Shown: piece after piece, positions 12,770 through 24,708 of the stretch
Layout of the letters: each line of letters opens with the position of its first letter
Position numbering within the stretch: position 1 is the stretch's first letter
From: Branchiostoma floridae
Taxonomy: Eukaryota > Chordata > Leptocardii > Amphioxiformes > Branchiostomatidae
NCBI RefSeq assembly: GCF_000003815.2
Contig: NC_049988.1
Span: 21,297,958-21,361,957, forward strand
Reading direction: 5' to 3'
DNA: 64,000 bases
Notes under the pieces: generated by a model
What the model saw: the letters and a program-made list of their open reading frames with translations, nothing else
Told to the model about the DNA's origin: nothing
Database searches by the model: none
Program-made: the position numbers and the translations under genes

Positions 12770-14650
12770 ACCGTGATTTTGAACTGACCTGTGAGCCTTA
12801 CACAGCGCAAACAGCACGCACCAATAATCTCCATGCCCCAGCCCACTGTCCCTAAGCTGCCCAGGTCCGTAAATCCGCCATGAAAAATCTACCGTATCGG
12901 GGAAAACAACAGTAAGTCTGCAGCAGTAAAGACTTCCTATCCTTTCTAACCTTCCTGATCGCACCGTCAAACAAACGGCAAAACCGTGACCCGACAAACG
13001 TTCTGCAAGGATGGAACTTGTTTATCAACTTTAACATTGAGCTCAGGGAATTCAGATGTGTATTACCATTGAAAACTATACATTCTGGTGGTGCAAATCC
13101 ATAAAAGTTTTTCTGTCTTCCCAACACATTGATCCTTGCAAACCTTGGACTTTGAATGGCCTACCATGGACCAAAGTCCTCTTTTCAATGACAGTAAGTC
13201 CAATGGTCTGAAATGGACTTACTCAGGGAGGACTGAAGATTGACTTACTGGCTAAATTGGTGTAAAGGACTTACTCTGGATAATAGTCCCAAAACTAACA
13301 CCAACAGTTTTCAAACATGGCAAAATGGGGTGGACTTACCGTGGGAGTAACTCCCCCTCTGACACAAATAAGACCACCTTCAGTCTACATTCATCCTTGT
13401 TTAGGTCCCAGGTTTGCAAAAAAGTCTTCAGATGTACTTCTGACTAACTTTTGTATGCATGAAAATTGATGTCTCTGCACAGCTGAAACATCTATGGATA
13501 ACACCCTTTACTTTTGTTGGCTGAAAACACAGTCGATCTGTTGCAGCAATGACTTCCTCCTGCCTAGTGCTGGGTACCGGTACAGAAAATTCAGGTCCAG
13601 GTCCGGTACAGGTCCAAAGGATCAGGTCCAGGTCCGGACCTGAACCTGGACCTGATTCAGTATGACTCATACCAATGGTCCATTTCACTACAAAAAAATC
13701 TGTTTGGTGGAGTAATAGACTTGCACTGGTGTTTTAAAATCCTACAACGCCAACTGCACCTGTACGGTTGACTGTAAAACTTAGTAGAAATTATTATAAA
13801 CTCTACTCTACTTCACTCTTGTCATTTTCTTCCAACTGCAAGCGCCAAAATGTGAATGCCTGATAAAATAATATGTTGATTTTCTACTCGGTCCAACATC
13901 CGGTTCACCTAATTTTTTCAGGTCCGTTTTTTCTGGACCGGTCCAATAAGAAAAAACGGTTTTGAACCGGTACGCTGTACCGATAACCAGCCCTGCTCCT
14001 GCCCCTTACCAGTTGATCTGTGGCAAAGCGATAACTTGCTACTGCCCCTAACCTTTACCAATTGCACCATCAACCAAACTAACAGCAAGGCTGTGATCAA
14101 AGTCACTTGAAAAACATCCCCAAATATCAAGTCTAAATGTTGAGCTCAGCGAATTCTGAAGTATAGAAATGGAAACGAAAGCATGCATTTTGGTGGTGCA
14201 AACCCATAAAAGTTTTGCTGTTTTTTTTCCACACATTGATGTTCTTCTACCTCGGACTGAGTTTGAAACTGAGTTTGAGACTGAATTGATGTGTGTGCGC
14301 TGCCTAAACACCCATGGATAACACAGAACACAGCTGATCTGTGCCCCCAACCTTTCCCGATCGCACCATCAGCCAAACTAACGGCCAAGCCGTGATCAAA
14401 CTGACCCGGCAAACATTCCGCAAGGCCGAAACTAAATGTCACCATCAGTGTTAAACCCGGCGTGTTCTGAAGTGTAAAACCCGGAACGAAACGATCCATT
14501 TCCGTGGTGCGTAACTGTAAAATGTTCCCTGTTGTTGTCTCACCTTTATACTCCGCTCCATCCGGTTGACTTTTGTGAAAATTGATCCCTAGTGTCTGGT
14601 TAAATGCCCGTGGAGAGAGGAAAGGACGGAAAAAGTCAATCGTCACAGAG
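12770..14650. repeat. About 300-bp tandem repeat, three or more copies
   Basis: 12950-13130, 14050-14240 and 14350-14540 share rccaaactaacrgc-like text, gctcagcgaattctgaagt, ttyggtggtgcaaacccata and aagttttgctgt. The hAT-like element 13565-13995 interrupts it. Confidence 0.8.
13565..13995. mobile_element. hAT-like MITE
   Basis: The 8-bp direct repeats ctcctgcc (13557-13564 and 13996-14003) flank termini TAGTGCTGGGTACCGG and CCGATAACCAGCCCTG, which are imperfect inverted repeats. The interior is full of aggtccggacct-type palindromes, like the element at 60451. It interrupts a roughly 300-bp tandem repeat. Confidence 0.82.
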
Positions 14651-14797
14651 GGGAAAGGCTAGTGATGATAGATAAGTCTCTGCCACTCCTGTTTTCATAT
14701 GACATTTATCAGGTGGGTGATAGCTTGAGCAGCATGTGCCAATGTCAAAGTGGGAAAATGCTGGTACATGTAACTCCTAACAACCCAGTTTCTCAAA

Positions 14798-14989
14798 CTG
14801 TTAATGCAGAAACTTTAATGTTCGTGGTTTTCACGGCGACCCCTTCACCGCGAAAACTACTGTGAACATTTTTCCATGGCAGTAAGAGACTAGAGTGCAT
14901 GGTGCTACCGCGAGCTTAAAACCACCGCAAAAAGTCACTTTTCCCGCTACCACGAAATTAAATCCCCACGAACTTAGATTCATTAACAG
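14798..14989 (+). mobile_element. TA-flanked MITE, copy 2
   Basis: Same family as 681-879: starts CTGTTAATGCAG, ends TCATTAACAG followed by TA, with cttaaaaccaccgc and cccgctaccacgaaatt inside. Confidence 0.85.
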
Positions 14990-14996
14990 TACCAAG

Positions 14997-15995
14997 AGGT
15001 ATTCTTGTTTATTATAATGAGTTCGAGTTCTGGCTGTTTTCGTTCACCCGTCTTACGTGCTAGTGGAAATGGTCACAATCATTACACTCGTAAGTCTTTT
15101 GTTAATTGTACTTATCAAAATCTTGGGGAACTTTCACGATACGATGAACCAGTAAATACTGTTACGTCTGAGCGTCTGTCTTCTCAGTGGACTATTAGCT
15201 TTACAGTGAACTGAACAGGTTCGAGATCACCTTCCATTCTCTCTAAGTGCTTGGATTGACGTATAGCGTATGTTAGTTAAGAGTCTCAAGTTCACCAGGG
15301 ACAGGGGCTTGTTGGCGATGGACTGAAGCCAAGGTCTGACCTCCTATTACAAAAATAGTCTCTTAAAACACCAGGGAGGGCCTGAAGTGGTCCGAAAAAG
15401 CGGCTGTCTGTCAGTGTAAGAGAGAGAAGTAGTTATGTGACTGTGTGAGAGCTTGGCTGTGGCTCAAGAGGTTTGTTTATACAGCTCTGACTCTGTGGTG
15501 TTCAGAGAAAGTCAGGAAGTGTAGTTTGGAAAGTTAATGTAGATAGAAAAGTGGTGTGTTCCTGACGTCACTGCTGGAGATAGAAGAGTCATTCATTCTC
15601 TGAACAAGGCTGACGGAGTTCGGCCGAAAATTTAGAGGGTTAAGTCCCTATTGTAGTGTTAATTCCAGTGTCTGGAGTAAAGTGTTAGCATTTTTATATT
15701 ATGGATAGAAAGCATTTTTGTGCTGCATTGGGACAGAATAAAGAAGAATAAAAGAACAGGATTTTTTGTGGATTGATAAGTTTTTTTCACTGGAGCCTCT
15801 AAGTCTAAGTAAGATCAATTTTTGTGGCCAAGTTTGCAATCAGAATGTACAAAAAAGCAACGCTTTTCCTGAACTCTGCTATTCCAGGGATGAAAATCTC
15901 TGCCTGAAGTTTTACGGCGACCTTTGTGGTACAGGAATGACGGAGAGTTTCACGAGTGAGTGGTGCTCGGCTGAGCTATGGGAGGGGTGCAGAGG
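14997..15995 (+). other. Intron or flank, nothing recognised
   Basis: Short open frames of 69 and 81 codons show no family resemblance. Confidence 0.5.
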
Positions 15996-15999
15996 GCTT

Positions 16000-17420
16000 T
16001 CCTGTGCGTGACAGTCTCGGGACAAACTCCTGAAGTGCATTAGTGGTAGAGTTAATCATTCACTCACTCTCTTGCTCGCTCTCAATCAACTCATGCTAGT
16101 GTCCAGTGTACTTGAGTTATGGGAGAGCAAGAAAGTCATAGCCATACGTGACAGTCTTGTGGTAGACCTGGTGACCAACATTCACTCGCTCCCACCACAC
16201 ATGCAGGTGTCTAGGCCATACGTGACAGTCTTGTGGTAGACCTCCTTGAAACTGTGTGATCATTCGTTCACTCGCTCGCACAACAAATGCTAGCGTCTAC
16301 TAGTAGACTTCTTGAGTTATGAGAGCACTGCTGAAGTCAAAGCCATACGTGACAATCTTGTGGTAGTCACCCTGGAGTTAATCATTCACTGATCACTCTC
16401 TCTCTCTCAATCAACTCATGCTAGTGTCCAGTGTACTTGAGTTATGAGAGAGCAAAAAAGTCATAAAAATACGTGACAATTTTGTGGTAGTCGACCCGGA
16501 GTTCATCATTCTTTCACATGCTCACTCGCCCAACACATACTAGTGTCAGGTGTACTTGAGTTATGACAGCACTACAGAAGTCATAGTCATACGTGACAAT
16601 CTTGTGGTAGACCTGGTGACCAACATTCACTCGCTCGCACCACACATGCAGGTGTCTAGGCCAGACGTGACAGTCTTGTGGTAGACATCCTTGAAACTGT
16701 GATCATTCGTTCACTCGCATAACAAATGCTAGCGTCTAGACTTCTTTGAGTTATGAGAGCACTACGGAAGTCAAAGCCATACGTGACAATTTTAAGACTC
16801 ACTCCTCGAGAGCTCTAGTGCTAGTCTTCTTGGAGTTAATCAATAGCTCACTCGTTCACTCTATGAACAATCAGTTGTCATATTTAGACACAGGTTATTT
16901 GCGCCAGTCTACTTGAGTTATGACAGCACTACGGAAGTCATAGCCATATGTGACAATCTTGTGGTAGACCTGGTGACCAACATTCACTCTCTCGCTCAAC
17001 ATATGCAAGTGTCTAGAGGTGACAAACTCTTTGAGATCACTAGCGGTAGTCTTCTTGGAGTTGATCATTCATTCCCTGGTTCACTTTATCAACAACTCCA
17101 GTCGTGCCGCAGTTATCACATTTACACAGGTGTACAGTCAGGTTATTTGCGCCAGTCTACTTGAGTTATGTGGTGACTACAGAAGTCACCATTATACGTG
17201 AGAATTTTGAGGCAAACTCCTGGAGAGTGTTAGTGGTGGATGGAAGGGTATGCACTGTTGAGTTAGTTCATCAGTTATTCTCTCACTCACTTCATCAACA
17301 GCTCCAGTTGTGCAGTGGTTGTCATATTTACATACAGGGTTCATACGCTAGCGTTGGGCATGTCTGATTGAGTTATTAGGTGGCTATAGGAGTCGCTGTT
17401 ATACGTGACAATTTCCAGTA
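16000..17420. repeat. Higher-order tandem repeat
   Basis: Copies of cttgagttatgagagcacta, catacgtgacaatcttgtgg, agacctggtgaccaacattc and actcgctcgcaccacacatg, in units of about 215-440 bp. The best pair starts near 16144 and 16587. Confidence 0.85.
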
Positions 17421-17605
17421 GAACTCCCCAAGTGCACTGGGGGGGAACTTACAAACGTGCCGTGGGGTTCATCCTCTATAAAGTCGATCATTTACACACT
17501 TGCTCCATCAACAACTCGAGGGTCAAGTTTCATGTTTGTATGCCAAGGTCACAGTTCCAAACCGGCACTGGTGGGGCTGTTTGCGGGAGACAAGATCATG
17601 TTACA

Positions 17606-17741
17606 AAAGTGTCGATGAAGGTTAGAAATCCAAGTAATCAGGTATGCCAGATGGTAGATACTCAAGCAACTAGGTATGATTTTGGAAATGGTCATACATT
17701 TCAAATAGCATGTCATCTTTTGCCAGTGTCACTGAGTGATA
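17606..17741 (+). mobile_element. About 130-bp TIR element, copy
   Basis: Begins gtgtcgatgaaggttaga and ends cttttgccagtgtcac, roughly inverted. The core is actcaagcaactaggtatga followed by ttttggaaatggtca. The same core recurs at four other places in the window. Confidence 0.65.
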
Positions 17742-18623
17742 AAAGATAATGGCGATAACAGATAAAAGTTGACAACAAAACACACAAAATCTGAAAAAAG
17801 GTCCTGAGCATAAGATTTGTACATTTTGTGTTTTAATTTTTCTTGATGTGAACCTTTTATTGTTTCCGCAAACAGCCAAAACTTTAAAGCTGAGTCTTCC
17901 ACATGTTTTCTTGATATTTCCAACATTCTGACACCTAGACGATTCGTTAGCCCTGACGTTAATGAACTTAGCATGACTCCATGTTTTGTGCCTAGGGTTT
18001 TCCTCATCGCTAATTGTACTTTCCTTATTACTTCCCTGTGTGTTTACAAGCAAGGTACAGATTTGTCATGTCACATATATATAACGTTTATTGATCGTTT
18101 CAACAACCTGTAAATACATCGCAGCACCCTAAGGCGCTGAATTGCGTATTTAGGCATTAACACATTATGTAACATGTGGGGCTGTCACAAACATACAGGG
18201 TTAAAGATTCACCAAGTTAGTTGCCATTGATATCAGGACACAGGAGTCCAAAAGGTAGTCGTGATCTAGAATAAAAATAGAAAGAAATGCTAAGAGGAGG
18301 CTTTAAATCAAACAGTAACAGTATTCAATCCAACCTCCAAGCAAATTACAAGTAGTTTCACTTTTAAATTAATATCAGGTCACAGGAGACCATTAAAGTC
18401 ACAAAATGTGCAATCAAACAGAGCAATTAAAGAAGATTTTGATCCACTCACACCGGGAAGGACCTCTACTTATTTGTGGTGGGTTCTTAAATGTTCTCGA
18501 GGTGTGGCTCTCCTCAAACACTGACCTCTGTTTAGTATCTTATCCAAAGGACATTCTTTGTAAGACAGGGAACAACAGACGCTAAACCAGATAGTGATAG
18601 TGAGTGACTGAGCGATTCCTAAC
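17742..18623 (+). other. Intron or flank, nothing recognised
   Basis: Unique AT-rich sequence. tatcaggtcacaggag occurs twice (18230, 18375). Confidence 0.5.
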
Positions 18624-19009
18624 TAAGAAGAACTTTATTGCTCGACATTTGTACATGGTACAATGTATGGCAACGACTGTTACACAAAGTACAAAATAGG
18701 TGTATAGAATAAGACTTAATATCCTAATTAACATAACAATAAGGGCTAACACAAGTCTTTGATATAGTGTTACAATCGAGTTGGGCTATACATGAGTTTC
18801 ATTACTCTTTTTAACAACAAAGCAGTCCTTGATATATTTGCCTATCTTTGCATAATGGGAGTTGTGGCATCCAAAGATATATACAAATCTGTCTTTAGCA
18901 TCGAGTCTCTTGAAATCTGCTGTACTGGATTTGAGAAAATTAATGTGAATAGCTCATTACGTAAAATAGCATATCTAGAACATTCCATTAAAAAGTGAAA
19001 TTCATCTAA
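18624..19009 (-). pseudogene. LINE ORF2 C-terminus relic with 3' tail
   Basis: The minus strand 19009-18770 reads DEFHFLMECSRYAILRNELF and continues to a terminal TAA with one internal stop. The D/E-x-x-HFL-x-x-C-x-x-Y pattern is the Cys/His C-terminal motif of many CR1/L2/RTE-type LINEs. A 3' untranslated part continues to the aataaagttctt-like end near 18624. Antisense to TRRAP. Confidence 0.75.
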
Positions 19010-19011
19010 CT

Positions 19012-19139
19012 GAAGCTAGGTTAAGTGAGAGAATTTGTGTTAAGTGCCTTTCCCGAGGGCACAAGGTCAGAGCATATCAGGGGACTCCAACCCAGGACCA
19101 CAGGGCTTTGAGACAAGCACCCTTCTGTAAGGCAATGTG
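19012..19139 (-). mobile_element. tRNA-derived SINE, partial
   Basis: gttaagtgcctttcccgagg, then actccaacccaggaccacag. It abuts the LINE relic 18624-19009 and ends near an assembly gap. Confidence 0.72.
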
Positions 19140-19164
19140 ATGTCATGACTCCATGTTATAACAT

Positions 19165-19264
19165 NNNNNNNNNNNNNNNNNNNNNNNNNNNNNNNNNNNN
19201 NNNNNNNNNNNNNNNNNNNNNNNNNNNNNNNNNNNNNNNNNNNNNNNNNNNNNNNNNNNNNNNN
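19165..19264. other. Assembly gap, 100 N
   Basis: Round size suggests unknown length. It lies just before the repeats upstream of exon A. Confidence 0.99.
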
Positions 19265-19330
19265 ATAACACTGTCACTGCAATGCCATTGTCTCTGCATA
19301 CGAGGGGCACGTCCAGCACGACCCGGTAGG

Positions 19331-19500
19331 TTACCATGGAAAGCTGTTGCCATAGAATTGTGTTACCATAGAAATGTGTCACCATAGAAACAGATTGATG
19401 TTTGTTCCCACAGCAAAGCTCGAACCACTCGATGGAAACCTGTTGCCATAGAAATGTGTCGCCATAGAAACATGTCGCCATAGAAGAATGTTTCAATAGA
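19331..19500. repeat. 16-17 bp minisatellite
   Basis: About eight imperfect copies of a unit like ttgccatagaaatgtg lie before and inside the broken exon A copy (19331-19396 and 19434-19500). Confidence 0.8.
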
Positions 19501-19570
19501 AAATATTGATGTTGGGGATGGATGCTTCGGAACATTCCATTCTCCACTGCGGGGGTGTCAGTAAACATGT
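19401..19570 (+). repeat. Split partial copy of exon A start
   Basis: 19401-19434 repeats the exon A acceptor and its first 25 or so bases almost exactly. 19508-19570 repeats the following exon bases (atgcttcgg.acattccatt) with several changes. The two halves are separated by copies of a 16-17 bp unit (ccatagaaatgtgtc-like). The simplest reading is one tandem copy that was interrupted by minisatellite growth. Confidence 0.8.
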
Positions 19571-19589
19571 GTAATGTTTGTTCCCACAG

Positions 19590-19705
19590 CAAAGCTCGAA
19601 CCACTCCATGCTGGGGGTGCATGCTTCGGCACATTCCATTATCCACTACGGGAAGATCGCCAGGAAACACGGCCTCATCGGGACATGTCTGGACTCATTG
19701 AGCAG
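19590..19705 (+). CDS. TRRAP: TRRAP exon A (FAT region)
   Basis: The exon follows the acceptor cccacag and ends AGCAG before the donor gtcagt. It is read from phase 0 and ends with two bases of an Arg codon. It encodes SSNHSMLGVHASAHS, IIHYGKIARKHG and LIGTCLDSLSR, matching the TRRAP block in which a short asparagine/serine-rich loop leads into the MLGVHASA helix and the YGKIARK helix. The acceptor side has a degraded partial copy about 176 bp upstream (19401-19434 continued at 19508-19570), so two candidate acceptors exist. Use of the upstream one would run into an in-frame TAG, so the downstream one is taken as real. The exon that should precede it (the conserved Trp-rich segment before the loop) was not found in 1-19589. 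Confidence 0.93.
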
Positions 19706-20015
19706 GTCAGTGTTTGTCTGCACTTCTATAAGAGCCTGCCAGAGGGCAGTGCTGCACTGCAATATAGCTTTTCGAGGCTTGCCACTTTAAAGAGTTGGGC
19801 CATTTTAATGCTGATGCTTGTTATTGGTTTACACATTTTTCAAGGTTACAAAAAATTTTGTCTGTTGTCTTATTTTATACTCTAATCTTATACTGTTGTT
19901 TGTATTCTTGGTACTTAGAATTAGATATTCTGGTTGCCTAGTTACCTTAGCAGCCTTTCCTTTGTCTTCTTATTGCCTGGACTCTATTTATTCATTATAC
20001 ATGCCTTTTCTATGC

Positions 20016-20052
20016 TCTATTGTTGCCAGGATCCACACCATCCCCAGTGTTC
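20016..20052 (+). repeat. In-frame duplicate of exon B acceptor and start
   Basis: The 37 bases from the pyrimidine tract through the first 23 exon bases match 20088-20124 exactly. The offset is 72 bp, a multiple of three, with no stop between. The copy keeps a usable cag acceptor. Confidence 0.92.
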
Positions 20053-20101
20053 TATGTTCTGTTGTTGCCTGGTTACTTGACTGTTGTTCTATTGTTGCCA
20101 G

Positions 20102-20213
20102 GATCCACACCATCCCCAGTGTTCCCATCGTCGACTGCTTCCAGAAGATTCGCCAACAGGTCAAGTGCTACCTGCAGATGTCAGGCGTCATGGGTCGCAA
20201 TGAGTGCATGCAG
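20102..20213 (+). CDS. TRRAP: TRRAP exon B (FAT region)
   Basis: The acceptor is ttgttgccag and the donor is CAG|gtaggt. The first base completes the Arg codon split with exon A, and the exon ends in phase 0. It encodes IHTIPSVPIVDCFQKIRQQV, then KCYLQMSGVMGRNECMQ, which is a near-exact match to the conserved helix pair of the FAT domain. A second, complete acceptor plus the first 23 exon bases stands exactly 72 bp upstream (exon base 20030). The reading frame between the two is open, so the longer form would insert 24 residues. The annotated start is the downstream one because it gives the family sequence without an insertion. Confidence 0.95.
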
Positions 20214-20625
20214 GTAGGTCACATGTCAGAGTTCAGGCTCAAAGGGAGTTCATGTTGCTGTCCAGAGTGAATGAGTGAGTGAATGAGAAAGTGAGTTAGT
20301 GAGTGAGGTAGTTTAATTTTTCCCCAGTGACTGAAGCATTTTGAATCTTGTATATATTGGCCCTATGGCTACTGTGGCTGCTTTCTTCAAGTGCCTTGAG
20401 TGTGGACTCCCTACAGGTTTGACTGCAGTGCTGGAGAGAGCCCATTTCTTCACCATTCTCTATGAGCTGCCACCGCTATTGGTGTCAAAGTGATGACCCT
20501 TACTTTACTGTGATATTTTCTCCCAGTCCTTTGAGTGTTGCCCACAGACAGTACTGTACTGCAGAGAGGGACTCCATTTCCTCACCATTTCCTGGTGCCA
20601 TGCTCGCTGATAGCCGCGTATTAAT

Positions 20626-21986
20626 GTTACCAGAATGGAAGGGGTTGTTATAGATTTTTTCTCTCGGTACGTCCAAAAATAGTCGCCCACCAACTTTGCT
20701 CTTAGGGTCTCTGGGGAGGGGGGCAATGCACTCAGTGTTACCTCTGTCATATATACAGTAACTGAAGTCACTGAAGTCATGTACATGTGTATGGTTAGGG
20801 CCTCTAGGGAGGGGGGCGATGCACTTAGTTACCTCTGTCATATACTATAGTCACGTACATGTGTATGGTTAGGGTCTTTGGGGAGGGGGCAATGCACTTA
20901 CAGTCGCCTACATCAGTCACTGGACTTGTACATGTACGTGAAAAGGAACTACATAGCTTTTTGTCAGACTCTTTACTTAAATACACGTACAGTAGTTCGG
21001 GGCCCACTCGCGGTCACTACCACGAAACGTGTAAAACAGACCAATGTAACATGTACACCACAGTTTCGTATGACACGGGCAAAGAGTGATGGACGTCACT
21101 CAAAAAACAGGAAGAACCGCCAAACTTATAGCCACCAGTGTTGCCATTACCATGTGGTATGTAACTATAGCGCTATTGCATAGTTTAACTTAAGATTACT
21201 GCAAATACTCACAGAAAATTTAAAGTCTTCTTTCTTTTAAAGACTTTACAGCATGTACTGTGGATGTGTGTGCATGTTACCAAAATGGAAGGGGTTGTTA
21301 TAGATTTTTTCTTTCGGTGCGTCTAAAAATGGTCGCCCTCTAACTCTGCTGCTAGGGTCTCTGAGGGAGGGGGGCAATGCACTCAGTTTCCTGTGTCATA
21401 TATACTGAAGTCACTGAAGTCATGTACATGTGTATGGTTAGGGCCTCTAGGGAGGGGGGCGATGCACTTAGTTACCTCTGTCATATACTATAGTCACGTA
21501 CATGTGTATGGTTAGGGCTTTTGCGGAGGGGGGCGATGCACTCAGTTACCCCAGCACATACTGTAGTCATGTACATGTGTATGGTTAGGGTCTTTTGGGA
21601 GGGGGCAATGCACTTACAGTCGCCTACATCAGTCACTGGACTTGTACATGTACGTGAAAAGGAACTACATAGCTTTTTGTCAGACTCTTTACTCAAATAC
21701 ATGTACAGTAGTTCGGGGCCCACTCGCGGTCACTACCACCAAACGTGTAAAAGAGACCAACGTAATATGTACACCACAGTTTCGTATGACATGGGCAAAG
21801 AGTGATGGATATCACTCAAAAAACAGGAAGAACCGCCAAACTTATAGCCACTACCAATATTATGGTATCATGTAACTATAGCGCTATTGCATAGTTTAAC
21901 TTAAAATTACTGCAAATACTCACGGAAAATTTAAAGTCTTCTTTCTTTTAAAGACTTTACAGCATGTACTGTGGATGTGTGTGCAT
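20626..21986. repeat. Tandem segmental duplication, 650 and 711 bp
   Basis: 20626-21275 and 21276-21986 are close copies (gaatggaaggggttgttata ... agcatgtactgtggatgtgt). Inside each is a roughly 75-bp sub-repeat (catgtgtatggttagggtct with gaggggggcgatgcac). The second copy has one more sub-repeat. Confidence 0.93.
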
Positions 21987-22930
21987 ACATACTTGTCAGC
22001 ATTGTGGTAATTGGTCAGGAGACCCTGTTGGTGAATTGTTCATTTTATTGCAAAATTAGATGATGGCAAACTTAAAGGCTTTACAGTATTTGCAGTGGTA
22101 TCTGCTCAGCAATCTGTGCATGCATGTGCATACATACTTGTATGTTAGCACTGTGGTAATCTGTTAAGAGACCTGTTGGTGAATTGTTCATGACTGCTAC
22201 ACGGGAAAACCATGTTTAAGTGCAGAGCTTAATTGCAGCGGTATCTGATTGTGGTTCTGCCCCGAGGTACAAGTGTGGAAGTGTAAAAGGTTTCTGTGCT
22301 GGTGTGCATACATACATGTACATGTAGTACATGTACAGACTGTGCAATGTAGCATTGTTAAGCATTGTGAGAGCAGGTTAGGGCAGTAGAGACACGTTTC
22401 TTACACCGATCAATGTTATTACAGTGCGTAACAGTTACTACTGTCTTTGTTGCTGGCGCTTTGAAAGCATGTTCCTTGTGCAAAATGCCCTTTCTTCTTT
22501 AAAGTAACCGCACACATTCATGTATGATTTGAAATTCTCAACCTAAGCAATGTGGTAACAGTTTTGGTCATTCTTGTTATGATCATTATAGTGTGTAACC
22601 ACTGTCTTTTTTGCTGGCACTCAGAAATCATTCTGCATAAAAATCGTTTTGCATAACCATACTCTTTCTCCTTTGAAATGTACCGCACATATTCATGTAT
22701 GATTTGAAATTCTCAACCTAAGCAATGTGGTCACAGTTTCGGTCAAGCTTGTTATGATCATTACAGTGTTTAATCACAGTCTTTAGTTTCTGCGCTTGGA
22801 AGGCATGGTTTTTTCGTATGCAAGGCTGTCTTCTTTCTTCCTTTGAAAGGTGCCACACGTATGCATCATGTACAATGTATGATTTGGTATCCTCAACATT
22901 TTGGTAATACATGTAGGTTTGGTCATTAGG
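21987..22930. repeat. Two further diverged tandem repeats
   Basis: First, tgtgcatacatacttg with gttggtgaattgttcat recurs twice (21980-22200). Then a unit of about 180 bp with catgtatgatttgaaattct and caacctaagcaatgtggt recurs three times (22500-22920). Confidence 0.75.
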
Positions 22931-24690
22931 GTGTGTTACTGTGTTCTGTGGCTGCCCTTGAAAGGCATTTTCTTGATGTGAAGCTACGTTTTTTTCTTTC
23001 TCAGAAGCATATTTTTTGTAGATGTTGAATACTCTTGTTCATGGATGCCTCTCAGAACCAGGCTTAACACAGACGTACACTTGTGTACTAATAGAGTATG
23101 TGGAGAAGGACAACCTCAAGCCAACCGTTCACACTTTCGCCACATCTTCAGAAAAGATGCTGGAGCCGCATGTTCCCCGTTTAGGAGCAGATGTACACTT
23201 GTGTACTGTGTGAGCCTTACTGAACACTGCCTCTTCTCAAAGGAGTTTTCAGGATTTAAATGAGGAAGGAAAATCAAGAAATCTTACTACAAAAAACTTT
23301 TTCCTGGGAGCATGTTACATTGAAGACTCATTCCCTAGCCTGCCAGGTGCACCTTTACTTAAGTCTAAGACGTTCAAGCATCCCTGGCTTACCATCTCAT
23401 ACCAGGGGATCTTGTTTTTATCTCTGTTGTTCATCTGTTTTGTCATTTTAACAATGATGAAGGGGGTTCGTTAAGTCATGATCTCGTTTCAAGAACCCTC
23501 TAGAGAAGATTTGGGGGTGATTATTTGAAATCGTTTATAATGATTATGGTCATGACAACATCCTGCATTTGCCACAACATTCACTGTAATGAAACCTCAC
23601 GCAAGTTTTACTGAAAAACTTTTATTAAGATTTCTTTGCAGGGTGGTCTTGGTAAAGACAAAGGTACATGTAAAGGTAGTCCCAGAGCCAGTATAAGGCC
23701 GTAGGTGCAGTGGGTTGTTATCCACTGTGTCTAGGGCACAGCATTGGAAGGTAGAGCCCATCCCTCTCCTTCCACTGCTTTTACCTTCCCAATCAAAGGC
23801 AGGTACCAGTTTTTTTACACCTGAGTAAAGTGAGGAAATTTGTGTTAAGTGCCTTTCGCAAGGACACTGTGTCAGCATCGGTGGCTGTCAAGGGACTCTA
23901 ACCCAGGACCTCTGGGTTCTGGGACAAACACCTGGCTGTTACGCTACTCTACCCCAAGTGACCCCACTGTCTTGACTGAGCCGTTTCAATGTTTAATGCT
24001 TCAAGTGAAGACCTTTGTGAACAGATGGCGGTGTCTTATCTAGACAGAGATCTTCCCAGATGTCTTGAGAGTTTCTAAGACTCAGGAGGATTGTGTAGGC
24101 AGACATGAAGTCAGAGGAATTCCTTACAAAGGCCTCAAGGGAATCTGTTGATGTGCTCAAATGTAAACCACTTTGCAGATAACAGGATAAACTTTATTTG
24201 TTTGTGAACTCATTAAGTTAAGTGATGAAATATGTGTATGTCCCAACGTTTTGAACAAATATTGCAATACAGGACATGCTTTCTGTTGCAGAAAATGGGT
24301 GCAAAATTTTAAGGCTAGAATTGAGAACATATTACTGAGCTCATACTACTAGATTTGCATATTTGATGATATAATGTATATATTAAAAAAGATACTAGTA
24401 ATAGCCCACAGCTGACCATTACAGAAATAAGTAACTTGGTCACACTTAGTGTTCCGCCTGTAAAAAGCCCCCATGATCCCAGTGGATATGTGTTGATGGA
24501 AAGCAACATTACTATCAATTTTTGCTACATCGCTCCCAATTTTTGCTACATGTACATTGTTTGCCAATGTTTGCTGATGGAAGGCAACATTGCTCACAAT
24601 GTTTGCTACATTGCCCACAATGTGGCCATATCATATCAGACAAGGTCACAACAGGGCTCGGTCAAATGTTATCAGAGCGGTCCATAGATA
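22931..24690 (+). other. Intron B-C, mostly unique
   Basis: Holds the SINE at 23655-23957 and a short repeat of ttgctacattgcycacaat (24525-24625). No exon. Confidence 0.5.
23655..23957 (-). mobile_element. tRNA-derived SINE, longest copy
   Basis: Same family as 62556-62697, about 300 bp. In plus orientation it carries gtgggttgttatccactgtg, gcaggtaccag, acacctgagtaaagtgagga, gtgcctttcgcaaggacac and then the worn tRNA-like head (ctaacccaggacctctgggt). Antisense to TRRAP. Confidence 0.8.
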
Positions 24691-24708
24691 GTGTCGGGGC
24701 TCTTGTTA

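Noticed and set aside
13600-13660. ggtccggacct palindromes as a transcription-factor site
   Set aside because: They belong to the interior of a hAT-like element and recur in the related copy at 60451.
17405-17749. 114-codon frame as a coding exon
   Set aside because: Its second half lies in a dispersed 130-bp element, and the rest has no family resemblance or splice context.
1-19589. The TRRAP exon preceding exon A
   Set aside because: I looked for the conserved Trp-rich segment that should come before the loop but found no frame with it. It may lie upstream of the window or in a gap.
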